Part shown: in pieces, positions 48,219 through 58,329 of the stretch
Layout: every line of letters begins with the position of its first letter
Position numbering within the stretch: position 1 is the stretch's first letter
Notes under the pieces: model-generated
Told to the model about the DNA's origin: nothing
The model's input: only the letters and a program-made list of their open reading frames with translations
Database searches by the model: none
Assembly (NCBI RefSeq): GCF_013823385.1
Contig: NZ_PNMA01000011.1
Coordinates: forward strand, 1-64,000
DNA length: 64,000 nucleotides
Direction: 5' to 3'
DNA from: Hyphomonas sp.
GTDB taxonomy: Bacteria > Pseudomonadota > Alphaproteobacteria > Caulobacterales > Hyphomonadaceae
Program-made: the position numbers and the translations under genes

Positions 48219-49291
48219 TTTCCGGCTCCATCGGCGGCGACCGGTTTGATCGTCACGCCGTCATTGAGATAATCCTGGCCCATCGCAATCAGCCGCACGC
48301 GGTCAGGCAGGCCGGTCACCCAGGCGCCTTCGCTCGTTTCGTCGATGATGCGCACCGCCGCAAACGCGACTGTGTTGTTCTCGGTCACATAACGCGCGCC
48401 CAGCTGGCCGCCATCAGACAGGGTAAGAAGCGAGGGCTTGATCAGCGTTGCGTCCGTCTCGCCGGCGGGAATGGACATCGATGCCGTGATGCCGGCTGCC
48501 ACCAGCGCGTCGCCGGTATCCAGCTCGGCTTCAATCGGGAAGGTGCGGGTCTGTTCGTTTGCCGTGCGCGCTACAAAGCGCAGCTTGGCTGGGAACTTGC
48601 GGCCGTCAGCCAGCACCACTTCGGCTGCCATGCCCGTCTGCAACAGGCCGGCCTGCGCTTCGGTCACTTCTGCCGCCACGATCACCGGATCAAGATCGAC
48701 CAGAAGTCCGCAGGCGCCGCCCGGAGAAAGATAATCGCCCGCTTCCGCCATGCGGCGTTCGAAGACGCCATCAAACGGCGCGCGGATCTGCGTGCGGGAA
48801 AGTTCCACCTTGGCCGAGTTCACAGCCGCTTCAGCCGCGTCAAGGCTGGCCTTGGCCGAGGCCTCGCGGTTTGCCGGCGTCAGGCCCTTCTCGGCAAGCT
48901 TCACGGCAGCTTCATACTCCACCAGCGCAGAGTCGCGGGCCGCTTCGGCTTCTTTCACCCGGGCGCTGCGCGCCTCCACTTCCAGCCCGCAGAGCAGCGT
49001 ACCGGCCTTGACGAACGTGCCTTCGCGTACCGGCGTTGAGATCACCGTGCCGGAGGTTCCCGCCTTCAGCGTCACCGATTTGTCCGGCGCCGTGCGCCCC
49101 TTGGCGGCAATCCGGATCGTATGCCGCTGGCTTTGCGCCTCGGTGACGAGGGCCTGGGGCACATCGGAACGGGTGGAGGCTTCGGCCGCGGGTTTCTCCG
49201 TGCTGATACTTCCCCGCACCATGCTGCGAAGTCCGAAGTAGGCGACAATAGCCGCCAGAATGATGGCGGCGATCAGGACGGAACGGTTCAC
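48215..49291 (-). CDS. RND efflux periplasmic adaptor subunit (GTG start proposed)
   Basis: LKAGTSGTVISTPVREGTFVKAGTLLCGLE, RTQIRAPFDGVFERRMAEAGDYL; 4-bp overlap with permease. Confidence 0.9.
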   Translation of the reverse strand: MNRSVLIAAIILAAIVAYFGLRSMVRGSISTEKPAAEASTRSDVPQALVTEAQSQRHTIRIAAKGRTAPDKSVTLKAGTSGTVISTPVREGTFVKAGTLLCGLEVEARSARVKEAEAARDSALVEYEAAVKLAEKGLTPANREASAKASLDAAEAAVNSAKVELSRTQIRAPFDGVFERRMAEAGDYLSPGGACGLLVDLDPVIVAAEVTEAQAGLLQTGMAAEVVLADGRKFPAKLRFVARTANEQTRTFPIEAELDTGDALVAAGITASMSIPAGETDATLIKPSLLTLSDGGQLGARYVTENNTVAFAAVRIIDETSEGAWVTGLPDRVRLIAMGQDYLNDGVTIKPVAADGAGK

Positions 49292-49334
49292 TTTGCGGGT
49301 CTTTCCTGGGAGGACGGGCGGTAAAATAGGGCAT

Positions 49335-49352
49335 CCTGACGCAAGAGTCAGG
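49335..49352. promoter_or_regulatory. Dyad CCTGAC-N6-GTCAGG upstream of RND operon
   Basis: Perfect inverted repeat. Confidence 0.5.
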
Positions 49353-49355
49353 GTT

Positions 49356-49378
49356 TGTGCTAAAAGATTTCTAGCACA
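49356..49378. promoter_or_regulatory. Dyad TGTGCTA-N9-TAGCACA upstream of RND operon
   Basis: Perfect inverted repeat. Confidence 0.5.
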
Positions 49379-49454
49379 CGACCGGTTTCCAGCCTGCAAA
49401 GGACTGGACCACTTTGGTTAATTGCTTGATCTGCCTGATTAATTCTTGCGAATA

Positions 49455-50954
49455 TTACAGAGCGGTGACAGGCGGTTTCCGCCCAGCCCAGGGCCGGGCG
49501 GCCTCCAGTTCCAGCGCCAGTTCGAACATCAGCCGGTCATCGCCCCGCCGTCCGGAGAACATTGCCCCGATGGGCAGGCCCGACGGCGACCAGGAAAGCG
49601 GCACACTCATCGAGGCGGCGCCCGCCACATTCATCGGCGAGGTGTAGGCAACGAAGCTCAGCACGCTGTCCATCACCGCGTCAAAGTCCCTGTCCGGGGC
49701 CTGCTCCCCGATGGCCACGGCCGGGCTTCCCGTTACCGGGGTCAGCAGAATGTCGAGATCATTGAAGAAGCTGTGATACTCTTCCTCGAAGGCCAGCAGA
49801 TAGCCGATGATGCCCGGCAGGTCGTCCATCCGGCTGGCCGCCATGTTTGCCAGGCCCAGAGTCCAGGGTTCCAGAATGTCCGGGCTGATCGGCTTGCCGG
49901 AATAGGCGCTGACCTGACGCGCAAACTCTCCGGCACCTGCAGCCCAGTACATGATGAACGCGTCGGTGAATTTCGGCCCGTCCATCGGGAGGGTATAATC
50001 GATCACGGTATGGCCAAGCTCGCGGCAAAGCTGCGCGACATCCTCGATTGCGGCGCGCGTATCGGGATGCAGCATTGTTCCACCAATCGGTTCGGGCGCA
50101 AAGCCTATCTTCAGGCGCCGGGTCAGGGGCTGGATTTCTCCGAGCGCGGGATACGCTCCGCCGGGCACTTCCGCCGCGCGGAAAAGCTCAATGGAATCCC
50201 GTGCACTGATGGTTACGGCATGGTTCACCGAAATCTGAAGCGGCGGCGGCGCCGCGCCGGGCTCCGTATAGGGCAGGCGGTCGCGCGAAGGTTTCATCCC
50301 GAACACGCCGCAGGTGGATGCGGGTATACGGATGGACCCGCCCCCGTCGCTGGCATGGGCAAAGGGCACAACGCCGGCCGCGACCAGCGCGGCGGCGCCG
50401 CCGGATGATCCGCCTGGTATGCGGGAGACATCCCAGGGATTGCGGGTCGGGCCATTAGCCAGAGACTCTGTGGAGGAAATCAGGCCCGCTTCCGGCGTTG
50501 CCGATTTGCCCAGCGATACAATGCCCGCCCGCCGCCATCTGGCGGCAAATACATTGTCTGCGGTTGCCATATGCCCCTCAAGGCCCCGGCAGCCTCTCAG
50601 CGTCGGCGCGCCCCGCCAGTCGATCAGATCCTTGATGAAGCTCGGCACGCCCGCAAACGGCCCGGCCAGCACCCCGCCGGCATCAGCGCGCGCAATCTCG
50701 AAGGTCTCGGTCACGATGCCGTTGATCTGTCCTTCAACGGCCCGCGCCCGCGTGATCGCCGCCTCCACTTCTGCCAGAGCCGTCGTCTCTCCCGAAGCGA
50801 TGGCGGCCGCGATGGCGACCCCGTCCCGGAAGCCGGCGGGCGCCGCCGCGATGTCCGGCTTGGAGGCAGTGTCTGTCGCCCTTGGCGAGCAGGCGGCGAG
50901 GGCCAGCGTGGCGGCGCCCCCGGCAAGGGCGGCGCGGCGTGTCAGTCGTGTCAT
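49455..50954 (-). CDS. Amidase (amidase signature family), exported lipoprotein-like
   Basis: RIPGGSSGGAAALVAAGVVPFAHASDGGGSIRIPAS; MTRLTRRAALAGGAATLALAAC signal. Confidence 0.9.
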   Translation of the reverse strand: MTRLTRRAALAGGAATLALAACSPRATDTASKPDIAAAPAGFRDGVAIAAAIASGETTALAEVEAAITRARAVEGQINGIVTETFEIARADAGGVLAGPFAGVPSFIKDLIDWRGAPTLRGCRGLEGHMATADNVFAARWRRAGIVSLGKSATPEAGLISSTESLANGPTRNPWDVSRIPGGSSGGAAALVAAGVVPFAHASDGGGSIRIPASTCGVFGMKPSRDRLPYTEPGAAPPPLQISVNHAVTISARDSIELFRAAEVPGGAYPALGEIQPLTRRLKIGFAPEPIGGTMLHPDTRAAIEDVAQLCRELGHTVIDYTLPMDGPKFTDAFIMYWAAGAGEFARQVSAYSGKPISPDILEPWTLGLANMAASRMDDLPGIIGYLLAFEEEYHSFFNDLDILLTPVTGSPAVAIGEQAPDRDFDAVMDSVLSFVAYTSPMNVAGAASMSVPLSWSPSGLPIGAMFSGRRGDDRLMFELALELEAARPWAGRKPPVTAL

Positions 50955-51117
50955 GTAAGGAAAGCTCCCGGTCCCATGCAGTCTCTGCAATTCATCGGCG
51001 CCCATGGTGGCGGCCAAGCGCGCCCGGCGCAAGCCCCGCCGGGCGTGACCTTGACACTGGCCGCGCCTATCCTTTTGCGGGTATGGCTCCTGCCAAGCCC
51101 GGAAAGGATCCCTCCTG

Positions 51118-51873
51118 ATGACAGACGCGCCGCCTCCCGAGCGTGATCGCGCCGACAAGATGCTGGTCGCCCTCGGCCATTTTGAAAGCCGGGCGGGCGC
51201 GCAGGCGGCCATCGCAGCCGGCCGGGTCAAGGCCGATGGCCAGCTGATCCGCAAGCCCTCGGACATGATCGCCCGCAGCGCCCGGATCGAGGCCGAAGCG
51301 GCCCATCCTTATGTCTCCCGCGGCGGGCTGAAACTTGCCCATGCGCTCGAGACGTTCGGCATCGATGTCACCGGCAAGACCTGCCTTGACCTTGGCGCCT
51401 CCACCGGCGGCTTCACGGATGTCCTGCTGCAGCGCGGCGCGGCGCATGTCACCGCCATTGATGTCGGCCACGGCCAGCTCCACCCGAAGATCGCTGCGGA
51501 CACGCGCGTCTCGGCCTTCGAAGGGCTGAATGCCCGCGATCTGACGCCCGCTCATCTGAAGGCTGCGCCGGAGATCATCGTCTGTGATCTGAGCTTTGTG
51601 TCCCTGCACAAGGTTTTGCCCGTACCGCTGACGCTTGCCGCGCCAGGCGCCCGGCTCATCGCCCTGTTCAAGCCCCAGTTTGAAGTCGGGCCGGAGAATG
51701 TCGGCAAGGGCGGTATCGTCACCGATGAAGAAGCGGTGCGCGAGGCCCTCGCACGGTTTCCGGTCTTCCTGTCAGAGAATGGTTGGCGGGCCGAAGCGCC
51801 CATCCCCAGCCCGATTGAAGGCGGAGACGGGAACCGGGAATATCTCTTCCTCGCCCGCAGGCCTCAGATCTAG
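51118..51873 (+). CDS. tlyA: TlyA family RNA methyltransferase (S4 domain + FtsJ-like)
   Basis: RADKMLVALGHFESRAGAQAAIAAGRV, CLDLGASTGGFTDVLLQRGAAHVTAIDVGHGQL. Confidence 0.93.
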   Translation: MTDAPPPERDRADKMLVALGHFESRAGAQAAIAAGRVKADGQLIRKPSDMIARSARIEAEAAHPYVSRGGLKLAHALETFGIDVTGKTCLDLGASTGGFTDVLLQRGAAHVTAIDVGHGQLHPKIAADTRVSAFEGLNARDLTPAHLKAAPEIIVCDLSFVSLHKVLPVPLTLAAPGARLIALFKPQFEVGPENVGKGGIVTDEEAVREALARFPVFLSENGWRAEAPIPSPIEGGDGNREYLFLARRPQI

Positions 51874-52448
51874 TCGCGCGCAGCAACCGTCAGCGGCACG
51901 TCCACATCTTCCGTAGTGCCATCTTCAAACTGTACACGGACGGTGACCGTAACTGCGGTGCCGGGCGTGAGGCTGTCGGGTTGCACGCCGAAGAACATCA
52001 GATGGTCGCCGCCCCGCGTCAGGGAATGATCGCCATTGGCGGGCACGGTAAAGGCATCCACCTTGCGCATCGCCATCTTGCCATCGGCGCTCATCTCATG
52101 GGTGTGCAGCTCAACGGCCTGCGCAAACGGCGCCTCGGCCGCAATGATCGTCACCGGCCGCGCGCCCGCCGCAAAAGTGCCAAAGCCAGCGGTCACATCA
52201 CGCCCGGCGGGCGGCATCAGCAGGCTGCCTTCGACCAGCGCCAGCGTGCCGGCAATGATGCCCCGGTCTACCGGCGCGTCAGCCGCGCTGCCCATGTCAT
52301 CGCCATGCATCCCGGCATGATCGTCGTGCACGGCTTCAGCTTCCACCGTGGCCACGGCGGCGTCGCCCGCAGGCTGCTCGTTTGCCGGCGCGCACGCCGC
52401 CAGAAGCAGGGCCGAAAGGCTCGCGGCAGTAATCAGGGACACGCGCAT
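51870..52448 (-). CDS. Copper chaperone PCu(A)C-like periplasmic protein
   Basis: VELHTHEMSADGKMAMRKVDAFTVPANGDHSLTRGGDHLMFFGV. Confidence 0.85.
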   Translation of the reverse strand: MRVSLITAASLSALLLAACAPANEQPAGDAAVATVEAEAVHDDHAGMHGDDMGSAADAPVDRGIIAGTLALVEGSLLMPPAGRDVTAGFGTFAAGARPVTIIAAEAPFAQAVELHTHEMSADGKMAMRKVDAFTVPANGDHSLTRGGDHLMFFGVQPDSLTPGTAVTVTVRVQFEDGTTEDVDVPLTVAARD

Positions 52449-52539
52449 GGAAAAACTCCGTTCAGATCCGCACCAGCGCGCAGTGAACATCAGCTTCCCC
52501 CTGGTGGCAATTCCGTTTCTTGCCGCGCGTCAGGCTGCC

Positions 52540-53313
52540 TCAGTAGCCGTAGAGTTCTTCCTCGCCCCAGCCATCCTGGATCTGCCACTGGCGGGTGCGG
52601 TCGTTCCAGCAGGCGGTCACCGGATCACGCATCACCTGGCCATCGGGCATCTGCGTTTCGCGGTGGATCACCCGGCAGTCCGGGCCCCCGGAAGCTGGCT
52701 GGCCGCCGCCATACTGATACCCGCCCGAGGGCGGATAGGACGGGGCAGGCGCCGGCGCCGGATAGGAGGAGGGATAGCCTGATGCCGGATAAGGCTGCGG
52801 CGCCGGATGGGGATAGGTGTTGGGCGCCCCGCGCATCACCTCGGCCCCGCCATAGAGGCCCTGCGTCGTCTGAGGGATCGAGCCGTAAGGCACCGAGGAA
52901 TAGCTGCTGACCGGCGCATACGCCACCTGGCAATCCCCGGAGGATTTCTTGCCGATGTCGCTGCCCGCGAGGCCGCCAACCAGCGCGCCCAGCGTCGCGC
53001 CAACGGCCACCTGGCCGGAATTGGATCGGCTTTCCTTATAGGTGCGCGGCGGTCCCCGGCGGCGGTATTCGGTGTAGTAGCGGTCATTGTCGATATTGTT
53101 GCCGATGGCGCCGCCGATCAGGCCGCCAACCACCGCGCCGACGACCGCGCCGGCCGTCCCGTCAGACGATTTCTGCCGCTCGCACTGCACATTGCGCGCC
53201 GGCGCCGGGTAGGGATCATAGCCATAGCCGTATTGGGCATGGGCCTCGCCAGGCAGGGAAACGGCCAGAAGGCTGACGCCGCAGGCGAGAATGGCCATCT
53301 TCATCATCACCAC
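52540..53313 (-). CDS. Glycine-zipper 2TM domain protein with YPxP-rich region
   Basis: AGAVVGAVVGGLIGGAIGNNIDNDRYYTEYRRR, VGATLGALVGGLAGSDIG. Confidence 0.8.
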   Translation of the reverse strand: MVMMKMAILACGVSLLAVSLPGEAHAQYGYGYDPYPAPARNVQCERQKSSDGTAGAVVGAVVGGLIGGAIGNNIDNDRYYTEYRRRGPPRTYKESRSNSGQVAVGATLGALVGGLAGSDIGKKSSGDCQVAYAPVSSYSSVPYGSIPQTTQGLYGGAEVMRGAPNTYPHPAPQPYPASGYPSSYPAPAPAPSYPPSGGYQYGGGQPASGGPDCRVIHRETQMPDGQVMRDPVTACWNDRTRQWQIQDGWGEEELYGY

Positions 53314-53449
53314 ACTCCTTGTGAATGAAGGCCGAGCGCCTCCAGTGTTTGCGCCAATCTGGCCCGGTCAAGCTGAACCGGACCTGAAGGCACTGCCCCC
53401 ACCCCAAACCTGTCTGGACGCGCCGCCCTGCCGGGCACATATTCCACCC

Positions 53450-54547
53450 ATGGAATGGCACAGGATCGCCGCAAGAACAGCAGGGCGGGCCCGGTATGCG
53501 GCCGGCCAGGGGCTGCGCTCTGCCTGGTATACGGCGCAGATGCAGGCCGCCCGCGCCCGGGCCGAAGGCTTCAACCGCCCCGGCGAGCCCGCCTTCCAGC
53601 CGAGCCGCGGCCGGCCCGACATGGCAGAGCTGCGGCGCGCCTATTTCGAGCTTTTCCTTCAGGACCGGGCCAATATCGAGGCCGGCCTCTATCCCGAGCC
53701 GCGCGAGCTGAGCCTGGCCGGTCTTCCCGGCGCGCTGAAGGCCGCCCGCGCTTTCCAGCAGGATGTGAAGGCGGTGGACGAACGGCGTCTCGCCAGGGAC
53801 GGGAAGGCGCTCCAGCGTGATCTTCAGGCGGGCGGCGATTTCCTCCACAGGAACGCCAACCGCTACCCCGATTATTATCTGCAGAACTTTCATTACCAGA
53901 CCGGCGGCTGGTTCACCGATGAAAGCGCTGAGCTCTACGACACCCAGGTCGAAGCCCTCTTCTCCGGCACGGCCGACGCCATGCGCCGTGCCGCGCTCGC
54001 CGAGATCGCCAAGGCCCTCAAAGGCCGCGACCAGCGCGGCGTTCATCTGATGGATGTCGCCTGCGGCAATGGCCGCTTCCTAGAAAAGGTGCTGGAGATC
54101 TGGCCGCGCCTCAAGGTCACCGGGCTTGACCTCTCTCCCTCCTATACCGAAGCGGCCCGCGCGCGGCTTGCCCGCTGGCGGCAGGCCGACGTGATCCAGG
54201 AGATGGCCGAAGCCATGCCGGTGGAAAGCGAAAGCCTCGACATCGCCGTGTCGATCTATCTGTTCCACGAACTTCCGCCGCGCGTGCGCCCGCGCGTCCT
54301 GTCCGAGATACTCCGTGTCCTCAAGCCTGGCGGCCTGTTCATTCTGGCAGACAGCCTGCAGTTTTCAGATCGTCCGCCTCTGGACGGTTTGCTTGAATAT
54401 TTCCCGCATGGTTTTCATGAGCCCTATTACAAGGACTATCTTGCATGGGATCTGGACGGCGCATTGACGCAGGCCGGTTTCGTTAAGGAGTGTGGCACAC
54501 TTGCGTTCCTCACCAAGGTAACGGCTTGGCGCAAGACACATCTCTGA
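53450..54547 (+). CDS. Class I SAM-dependent methyltransferase
   Basis: VHLMDVACGNGRFLEKVLEIWPRLKVTGLDLSPSYTEAAR, IYLFHELPPRVRP. Confidence 0.88.
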   Translation: MEWHRIAARTAGRARYAAGQGLRSAWYTAQMQAARARAEGFNRPGEPAFQPSRGRPDMAELRRAYFELFLQDRANIEAGLYPEPRELSLAGLPGALKAARAFQQDVKAVDERRLARDGKALQRDLQAGGDFLHRNANRYPDYYLQNFHYQTGGWFTDESAELYDTQVEALFSGTADAMRRAALAEIAKALKGRDQRGVHLMDVACGNGRFLEKVLEIWPRLKVTGLDLSPSYTEAARARLARWRQADVIQEMAEAMPVESESLDIAVSIYLFHELPPRVRPRVLSEILRVLKPGGLFILADSLQFSDRPPLDGLLEYFPHGFHEPYYKDYLAWDLDGALTQAGFVKECGTLAFLTKVTAWRKTHL

Positions 54548-54554
54548 CAACTAT

Positions 54555-54593
54555 ATTAAGTCTCTGCAATCAATCGTGTTTTTTCAGACACAG
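54555..54593 (+). promoter_or_regulatory. 39-bp element upstream of OMP paralog 1
   Basis: 31/39 identical to 55307-55345, no gaps. Confidence 0.55.
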
Positions 54594-54711
54594 TGTGCCG
54601 GCAAAGCCGGAAAATGACTGTATGGAAAGATGGAACACGGAGGATTCGTGGCTACGTCTCTGCCTGTGCCCGGCCAGAAAGCCAGGCGCAGTAATAAGGA
54701 GAAAGTAGATC

Positions 54712-55212
54712 ATGAAACTTGCACTTGCTTCCCTCGCAGTTGTTCTCGCCGCCACGCCCGCTGCCTTCGCGCAGGGCGATGTTGAAATCAGCGGCGGCTA
54801 TTCGAACTTTGATGTCGGCCCGGCAGAAGTCGGCGCGCTCACAGGCCGGGGCACCTACTTCTTCAACAAGAATTTCGGTGTTGAAGGCGAAGCCTCTGTT
54901 GGCGTGAAAGATGACGATTTCGGCTTTGGCAAGGTCGAGCTTGATCATTCGCTGGGTGCCTTTGGCGTCATGCAGGCGCCGGTGTCCGAGCGTGTCAGCC
55001 TGTTCGGCCGCCTCGGCTACTCGTCAACCGAACTCAGCGCCAACGATCCTGCGCTCAACGCAGCAGCGGCTGACATCAAGGGCGTCGCTTATGGCGTCGG
55101 CGCGAAATTCAATGCCAGCGAACGCTTCGGCATTCGCGGCGAGTTCACCAAACACGAAGGCGACCGTAACGACGCCGACGTGGTGTCCATCGGCGGCGTG
55201 ATGCGCTTCTGA
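54712..55212 (+). CDS. Outer membrane beta-barrel protein (Omp25/OmpX-like), copy 1
   Basis: Signal peptide MKLALASLAVVLAATPAAFAQ; alternating beta strands ending VMRF. Confidence 0.85.
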   Translation: MKLALASLAVVLAATPAAFAQGDVEISGGYSNFDVGPAEVGALTGRGTYFFNKNFGVEGEASVGVKDDDFGFGKVELDHSLGAFGVMQAPVSERVSLFGRLGYSSTELSANDPALNAAAADIKGVAYGVGAKFNASERFGIRGEFTKHEGDRNDADVVSIGGVMRF

Positions 55213-55246
55213 TGTAATTCCACAGCCAATTTCCTCCCAAACACTT

Positions 55247-55275
55247 CCCCGGCGCCCCGTGCGCCGGGGTTTTTG
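55247..55275 (+). terminator. Rho-independent terminator after OMP copy 1
   Basis: CCCCGGCGC-N5-GCGCCGGGGTTTTT. Confidence 0.9.
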
Positions 55276-55306
55276 TCTGTGGACAGAATGTTGCGCAAAG
55301 GTAAAC

Positions 55307-55345
55307 ATTAAGCGCCTGTAATTAATCGTGCCTTTTCTGACACAG
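55307..55345 (+). promoter_or_regulatory. 39-bp element upstream of OMP paralog 2
   Basis: See 54555-54593. Confidence 0.55.
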
Positions 55346-55449
55346 GGGTCAGGGATTTCCGCAACATTGCTGCGAAGAAAGGTGGCATACGGATTTTTCA
55401 TTGCTATTTCGGCCATGCGCTCAGCGCAGTTTTTTGGAGAAAGCGTATA

Positions 55450-55950
55450 ATGAAAATCGCACTTGCTTCCCTCGCCATTGCCCTCACGGCTGCACCTGCA
55501 GCTTTCGCTCAGGGCGATGTCGAATTGAGCGCCGGCTATTCGAACGTTGACATCGGCTCTGCCGATCTCGGCGCCCTGACGGGCCGCGGCTCTTACTTCT
55601 TCACCCGTCACCTGGGTGTCGAAGGTGAGGCATCCATTGGCGTGAAAGACGATGATGTTGGTCTGGGCAAGGTCGAACTCGACCACTCCATCGGCGCTTT
55701 CGGCGTCGTGCGTGCTCCGATCTCTGATCGTTTCCACATGTTCGGCCGGGTTGGCTACGCCACCTCCGAACTGAGCGCCAGCGTTCCGGGCGTCGGCTCG
55801 GCTTCGGGTGATTTCGACGGCGTGGCATACGGCGTCGGCGCGAAATTCTTCGCCACCGAACGCTTCGGCATCCGCGGCGACTTCACGAAATATGAAGGCG
55901 ACGACAATGATGCCGACGTGATCTCGATCGGCGCAGTGGTCCGCTTCTAA
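55450..55950 (+). CDS. Outer membrane beta-barrel protein, copy 2 (same 166-aa length)
   Basis: Signal peptide MKIALASLAIALTAAPAAFAQ; strongly similar to copy 1. Confidence 0.85.
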   Translation: MKIALASLAIALTAAPAAFAQGDVELSAGYSNVDIGSADLGALTGRGSYFFTRHLGVEGEASIGVKDDDVGLGKVELDHSIGAFGVVRAPISDRFHMFGRVGYATSELSASVPGVGSASGDFDGVAYGVGAKFFATERFGIRGDFTKYEGDDNDADVISIGAVVRF

Positions 55951-55976
55951 GCCTCCCTTGCACCTCAGAACAAAAA

Positions 55977-56006
55977 CCCCGGCGCAGAACGCGCCGGGGT
56001 TTTTTA
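55977..56006. terminator. Rho-independent terminator after OMP copy 2 / before aroC 3' end
   Basis: CCCCGGCGC-N5-GCGCCGGGGTTTTTT, A-tract on the other side. Confidence 0.9.
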
Positions 56007-56025
56007 TTCTGTCAGCTGATGGTTT

Positions 56026-57117
56026 TTACCGCCCCGTCTGCCCGCGATGGCGCAGCTTGGCGTCGGCCAGCACGCAGGCCATCATCGCTTCGGCCACCGG
56101 TACGGCGCGGATGCCCACGCAAGGGTCATGACGGCCAATGGTGCGCACATCGACTTCCTCGCCGTCCCGGGTGATGGATTTCACTTCGTTGAGAATTGAG
56201 GAGGTCGGTTTGATCGCGATACGGACGACCACATCCTGGCCCGTCGAAATACCGCCTGCCACCCCGCCATTATTGTTGGCGAGGAAGCGCGGCGCGCCAT
56301 TGCCGGCGCGCATCTCATCGGCATTCTCTTCCCCGCTCATCGCGGCGGCGGCAAAGCCTGCGCCGATTTCGACGCCCTTGGCCGCGTTGATGCTCATCAT
56401 CGCGCCGGCAAGTTCGGCGTCGAGCTTGCCATAGACCGGCGCGCCCCAGCCGGCCGGAACGCCGGAGGCGTGAACTTCAACAATCGCCCCCGTCGAGCTG
56501 CCGGATTTACGCACGCTGTCGAGATAGTCTTCCCACTCCGCGGCCATGTTTGCGTCCGGGCACCAGAAGGGATTGTTCTGGGTTTCCGCCCAGTCCCAGT
56601 TTTCCGGGTCGATCATGTGCGGGCCGATCTGCACGACAGCGCCGCGAATGAGGATGCCCTCGCCGAGCACGCGCCGCGCCACCGCGCCGGCGGCCACACG
56701 GGCGGCGGTTTCCCGCGCTGAGGAACGCCCGCCGCCGCGATAGTCGCGCACGCCGTATTTCTGGTCATAGGCATAGTCAGCATGGCCGGGGCGGTAGCGG
56801 TCACGGATTTCGCGGTAATCTTTCGAGCGCTGATCGGTGTTCTCGATCATCAGCGAGATCGGCGTGCCGGTGGTGACGGGGCCATCGGTGCGGTCGTCCT
56901 CGAAGACGCCGGAGAGGATTTTCACCTCATCGGCCTCCTGGCGTTGCGTCACGAAGCGGGAGGTTCCCGGCCGGCGCTTGTCGAGGAATTGCTGGATGAA
57001 CGGGGCGTCCAGCGGCAGGCCGGGCGGGCAGCCATCGACCACGCAGCCAAGGGCCGGCCCATGGCTTTCGCCCCAGGTGGTGACGCGGAACAGGTGGCCA
57101 AATGTATTGTGCGACAT
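56026..57117 (-). CDS. aroC: Chorismate synthase
   Basis: [57 protein letters not shown]. Confidence 0.98.
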   Translation of the reverse strand: MSHNTFGHLFRVTTWGESHGPALGCVVDGCPPGLPLDAPFIQQFLDKRRPGTSRFVTQRQEADEVKILSGVFEDDRTDGPVTTGTPISLMIENTDQRSKDYREIRDRYRPGHADYAYDQKYGVRDYRGGGRSSARETAARVAAGAVARRVLGEGILIRGAVVQIGPHMIDPENWDWAETQNNPFWCPDANMAAEWEDYLDSVRKSGSSTGAIVEVHASGVPAGWGAPVYGKLDAELAGAMMSINAAKGVEIGAGFAAAAMSGEENADEMRAGNGAPRFLANNNGGVAGGISTGQDVVVRIAIKPTSSILNEVKSITRDGEEVDVRTIGRHDPCVGIRAVPVAEAMMACVLADAKLRHRGQTGR

Positions 57118-57201
57118 GTGACAGGCTATCCTCTCGCGGCTGCGGGCCTCGTCCTATATGAAAAACGAAGCCTTACAAACCGCGAAAAGGTGGGCGTGCC
57201 C

Positions 57202-57861
57202 ATGACCTCTCCCGTAATTCCGCCCAGCCCCAGCGCGGCTGACTATGCTGCCGAGGGCGACCGCCCGCTGGTGCCGGAGACTGATAACCCCATCGGCCTC
57301 TTCCAGGACTGGATGGCGCAGGCCCGCGCCAGCGAGCCCAACGATTCCAACGCCATGTCGCTGGCGACGGTTGACGCCGAAGGCCGGCCAGATGTGCGCA
57401 TCGTGCTGCTGAAGGGCGTCGACCCGGAGGGCTTTACCTTCTTCACCAATCTTGAGAGCACCAAGGGCGTGCAGCTGGCCGCTCATCCGGTGGCTGCGCT
57501 CTGTTTCCATTGGAAAAGCCAGCGCCGGCAGGTGCGGGTGCGCGGCGGGGTGACGCCCGTGAGCGCGGCCGAGGCCGACACCTATTTCGCCAGCCGCGCG
57601 GCCCAGAGCCGGATCAGCGCGATTGCCTCCGACCAGTCCCGCCCGCTGGCCGACCGGGCGGTGTTCGAGCAGCGGGTAGCCGAAATCTCGTCCATCTATG
57701 GCGACGACAAGGACATTCCCCGCCCGCCGCACTGGGGCGGTTTCCGCCTGGCGCCGACCGAGATCGAGTTCTGGCAGGACCAGGCCTTCCGGATGCACGA
57801 CCGGCTGCGCTTCTACCGCAAGGAGGGCGGCGGCTGGGCGACGGTGCGGCTTTACCCGTAA
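57202..57861 (+). CDS. pdxH: Pyridoxamine 5'-phosphate oxidase
   Basis: MSLATVDAEGRPDVRIVLLKGVDPEGFTFFTNLESTKG, RPPHWGGFRLAPTEIEFWQ. Confidence 0.97.
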   Translation: MTSPVIPPSPSAADYAAEGDRPLVPETDNPIGLFQDWMAQARASEPNDSNAMSLATVDAEGRPDVRIVLLKGVDPEGFTFFTNLESTKGVQLAAHPVAALCFHWKSQRRQVRVRGGVTPVSAAEADTYFASRAAQSRISAIASDQSRPLADRAVFEQRVAEISSIYGDDKDIPRPPHWGGFRLAPTEIEFWQDQAFRMHDRLRFYRKEGGGWATVRLYP

Positions 57862-57879
57862 GCCGCCGCCCCTTTGCCG

Positions 57880-58329
57880 TCAGATGATCCCGGCTCCGGT
57901 GCGCTCCACGATCATGTGGGGCGCCCCGTCGCTGGTGCGGGCCTGCGAGACGCCGGCGGCGGACACGGTAATCGTCACGCGGGTGCGCAGGTTCGAGAAG
58001 CTGTCAAACGCGACCACATCAACGGCCTCATCAAAGTGGATCGTCACTTCAAAGGCGGCCCCGTCATGGAGTTCCCGCACGCCGAGAACCCGGCCGGAGA
58101 AGGGCTGTTTGAGATACCGGCCCGAGACCAGATCGCCGACCTGAAGGGGCGCTTCGGGTTCGTTCGACAGGCGGGCGGATGCCGTGTTCCAGTCCCGGTA
58201 GCCGAGGTCGCGGGCGACCAGCTCCAGCGCATGGGAATGGGAAACGGGCGTGCCCGATCCGGCGAGTTCGGCGCGCAGCGCGCGGGCGCGGGCTTTCGCC
58301 TGCGCGCGGTTGGTGATGGGGGAAGACAT
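57880..58329 (-). CDS. Glyoxalase-superfamily-type small protein
   Basis: AKARARALRAELAGSGTPVSHSHALELVARDLGYRDWNTASARL. Confidence 0.7.
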   Translation of the reverse strand: MSSPITNRAQAKARARALRAELAGSGTPVSHSHALELVARDLGYRDWNTASARLSNEPEAPLQVGDLVSGRYLKQPFSGRVLGVRELHDGAAFEVTIHFDEAVDVVAFDSFSNLRTRVTITVSAAGVSQARTSDGAPHMIVERTGAGII

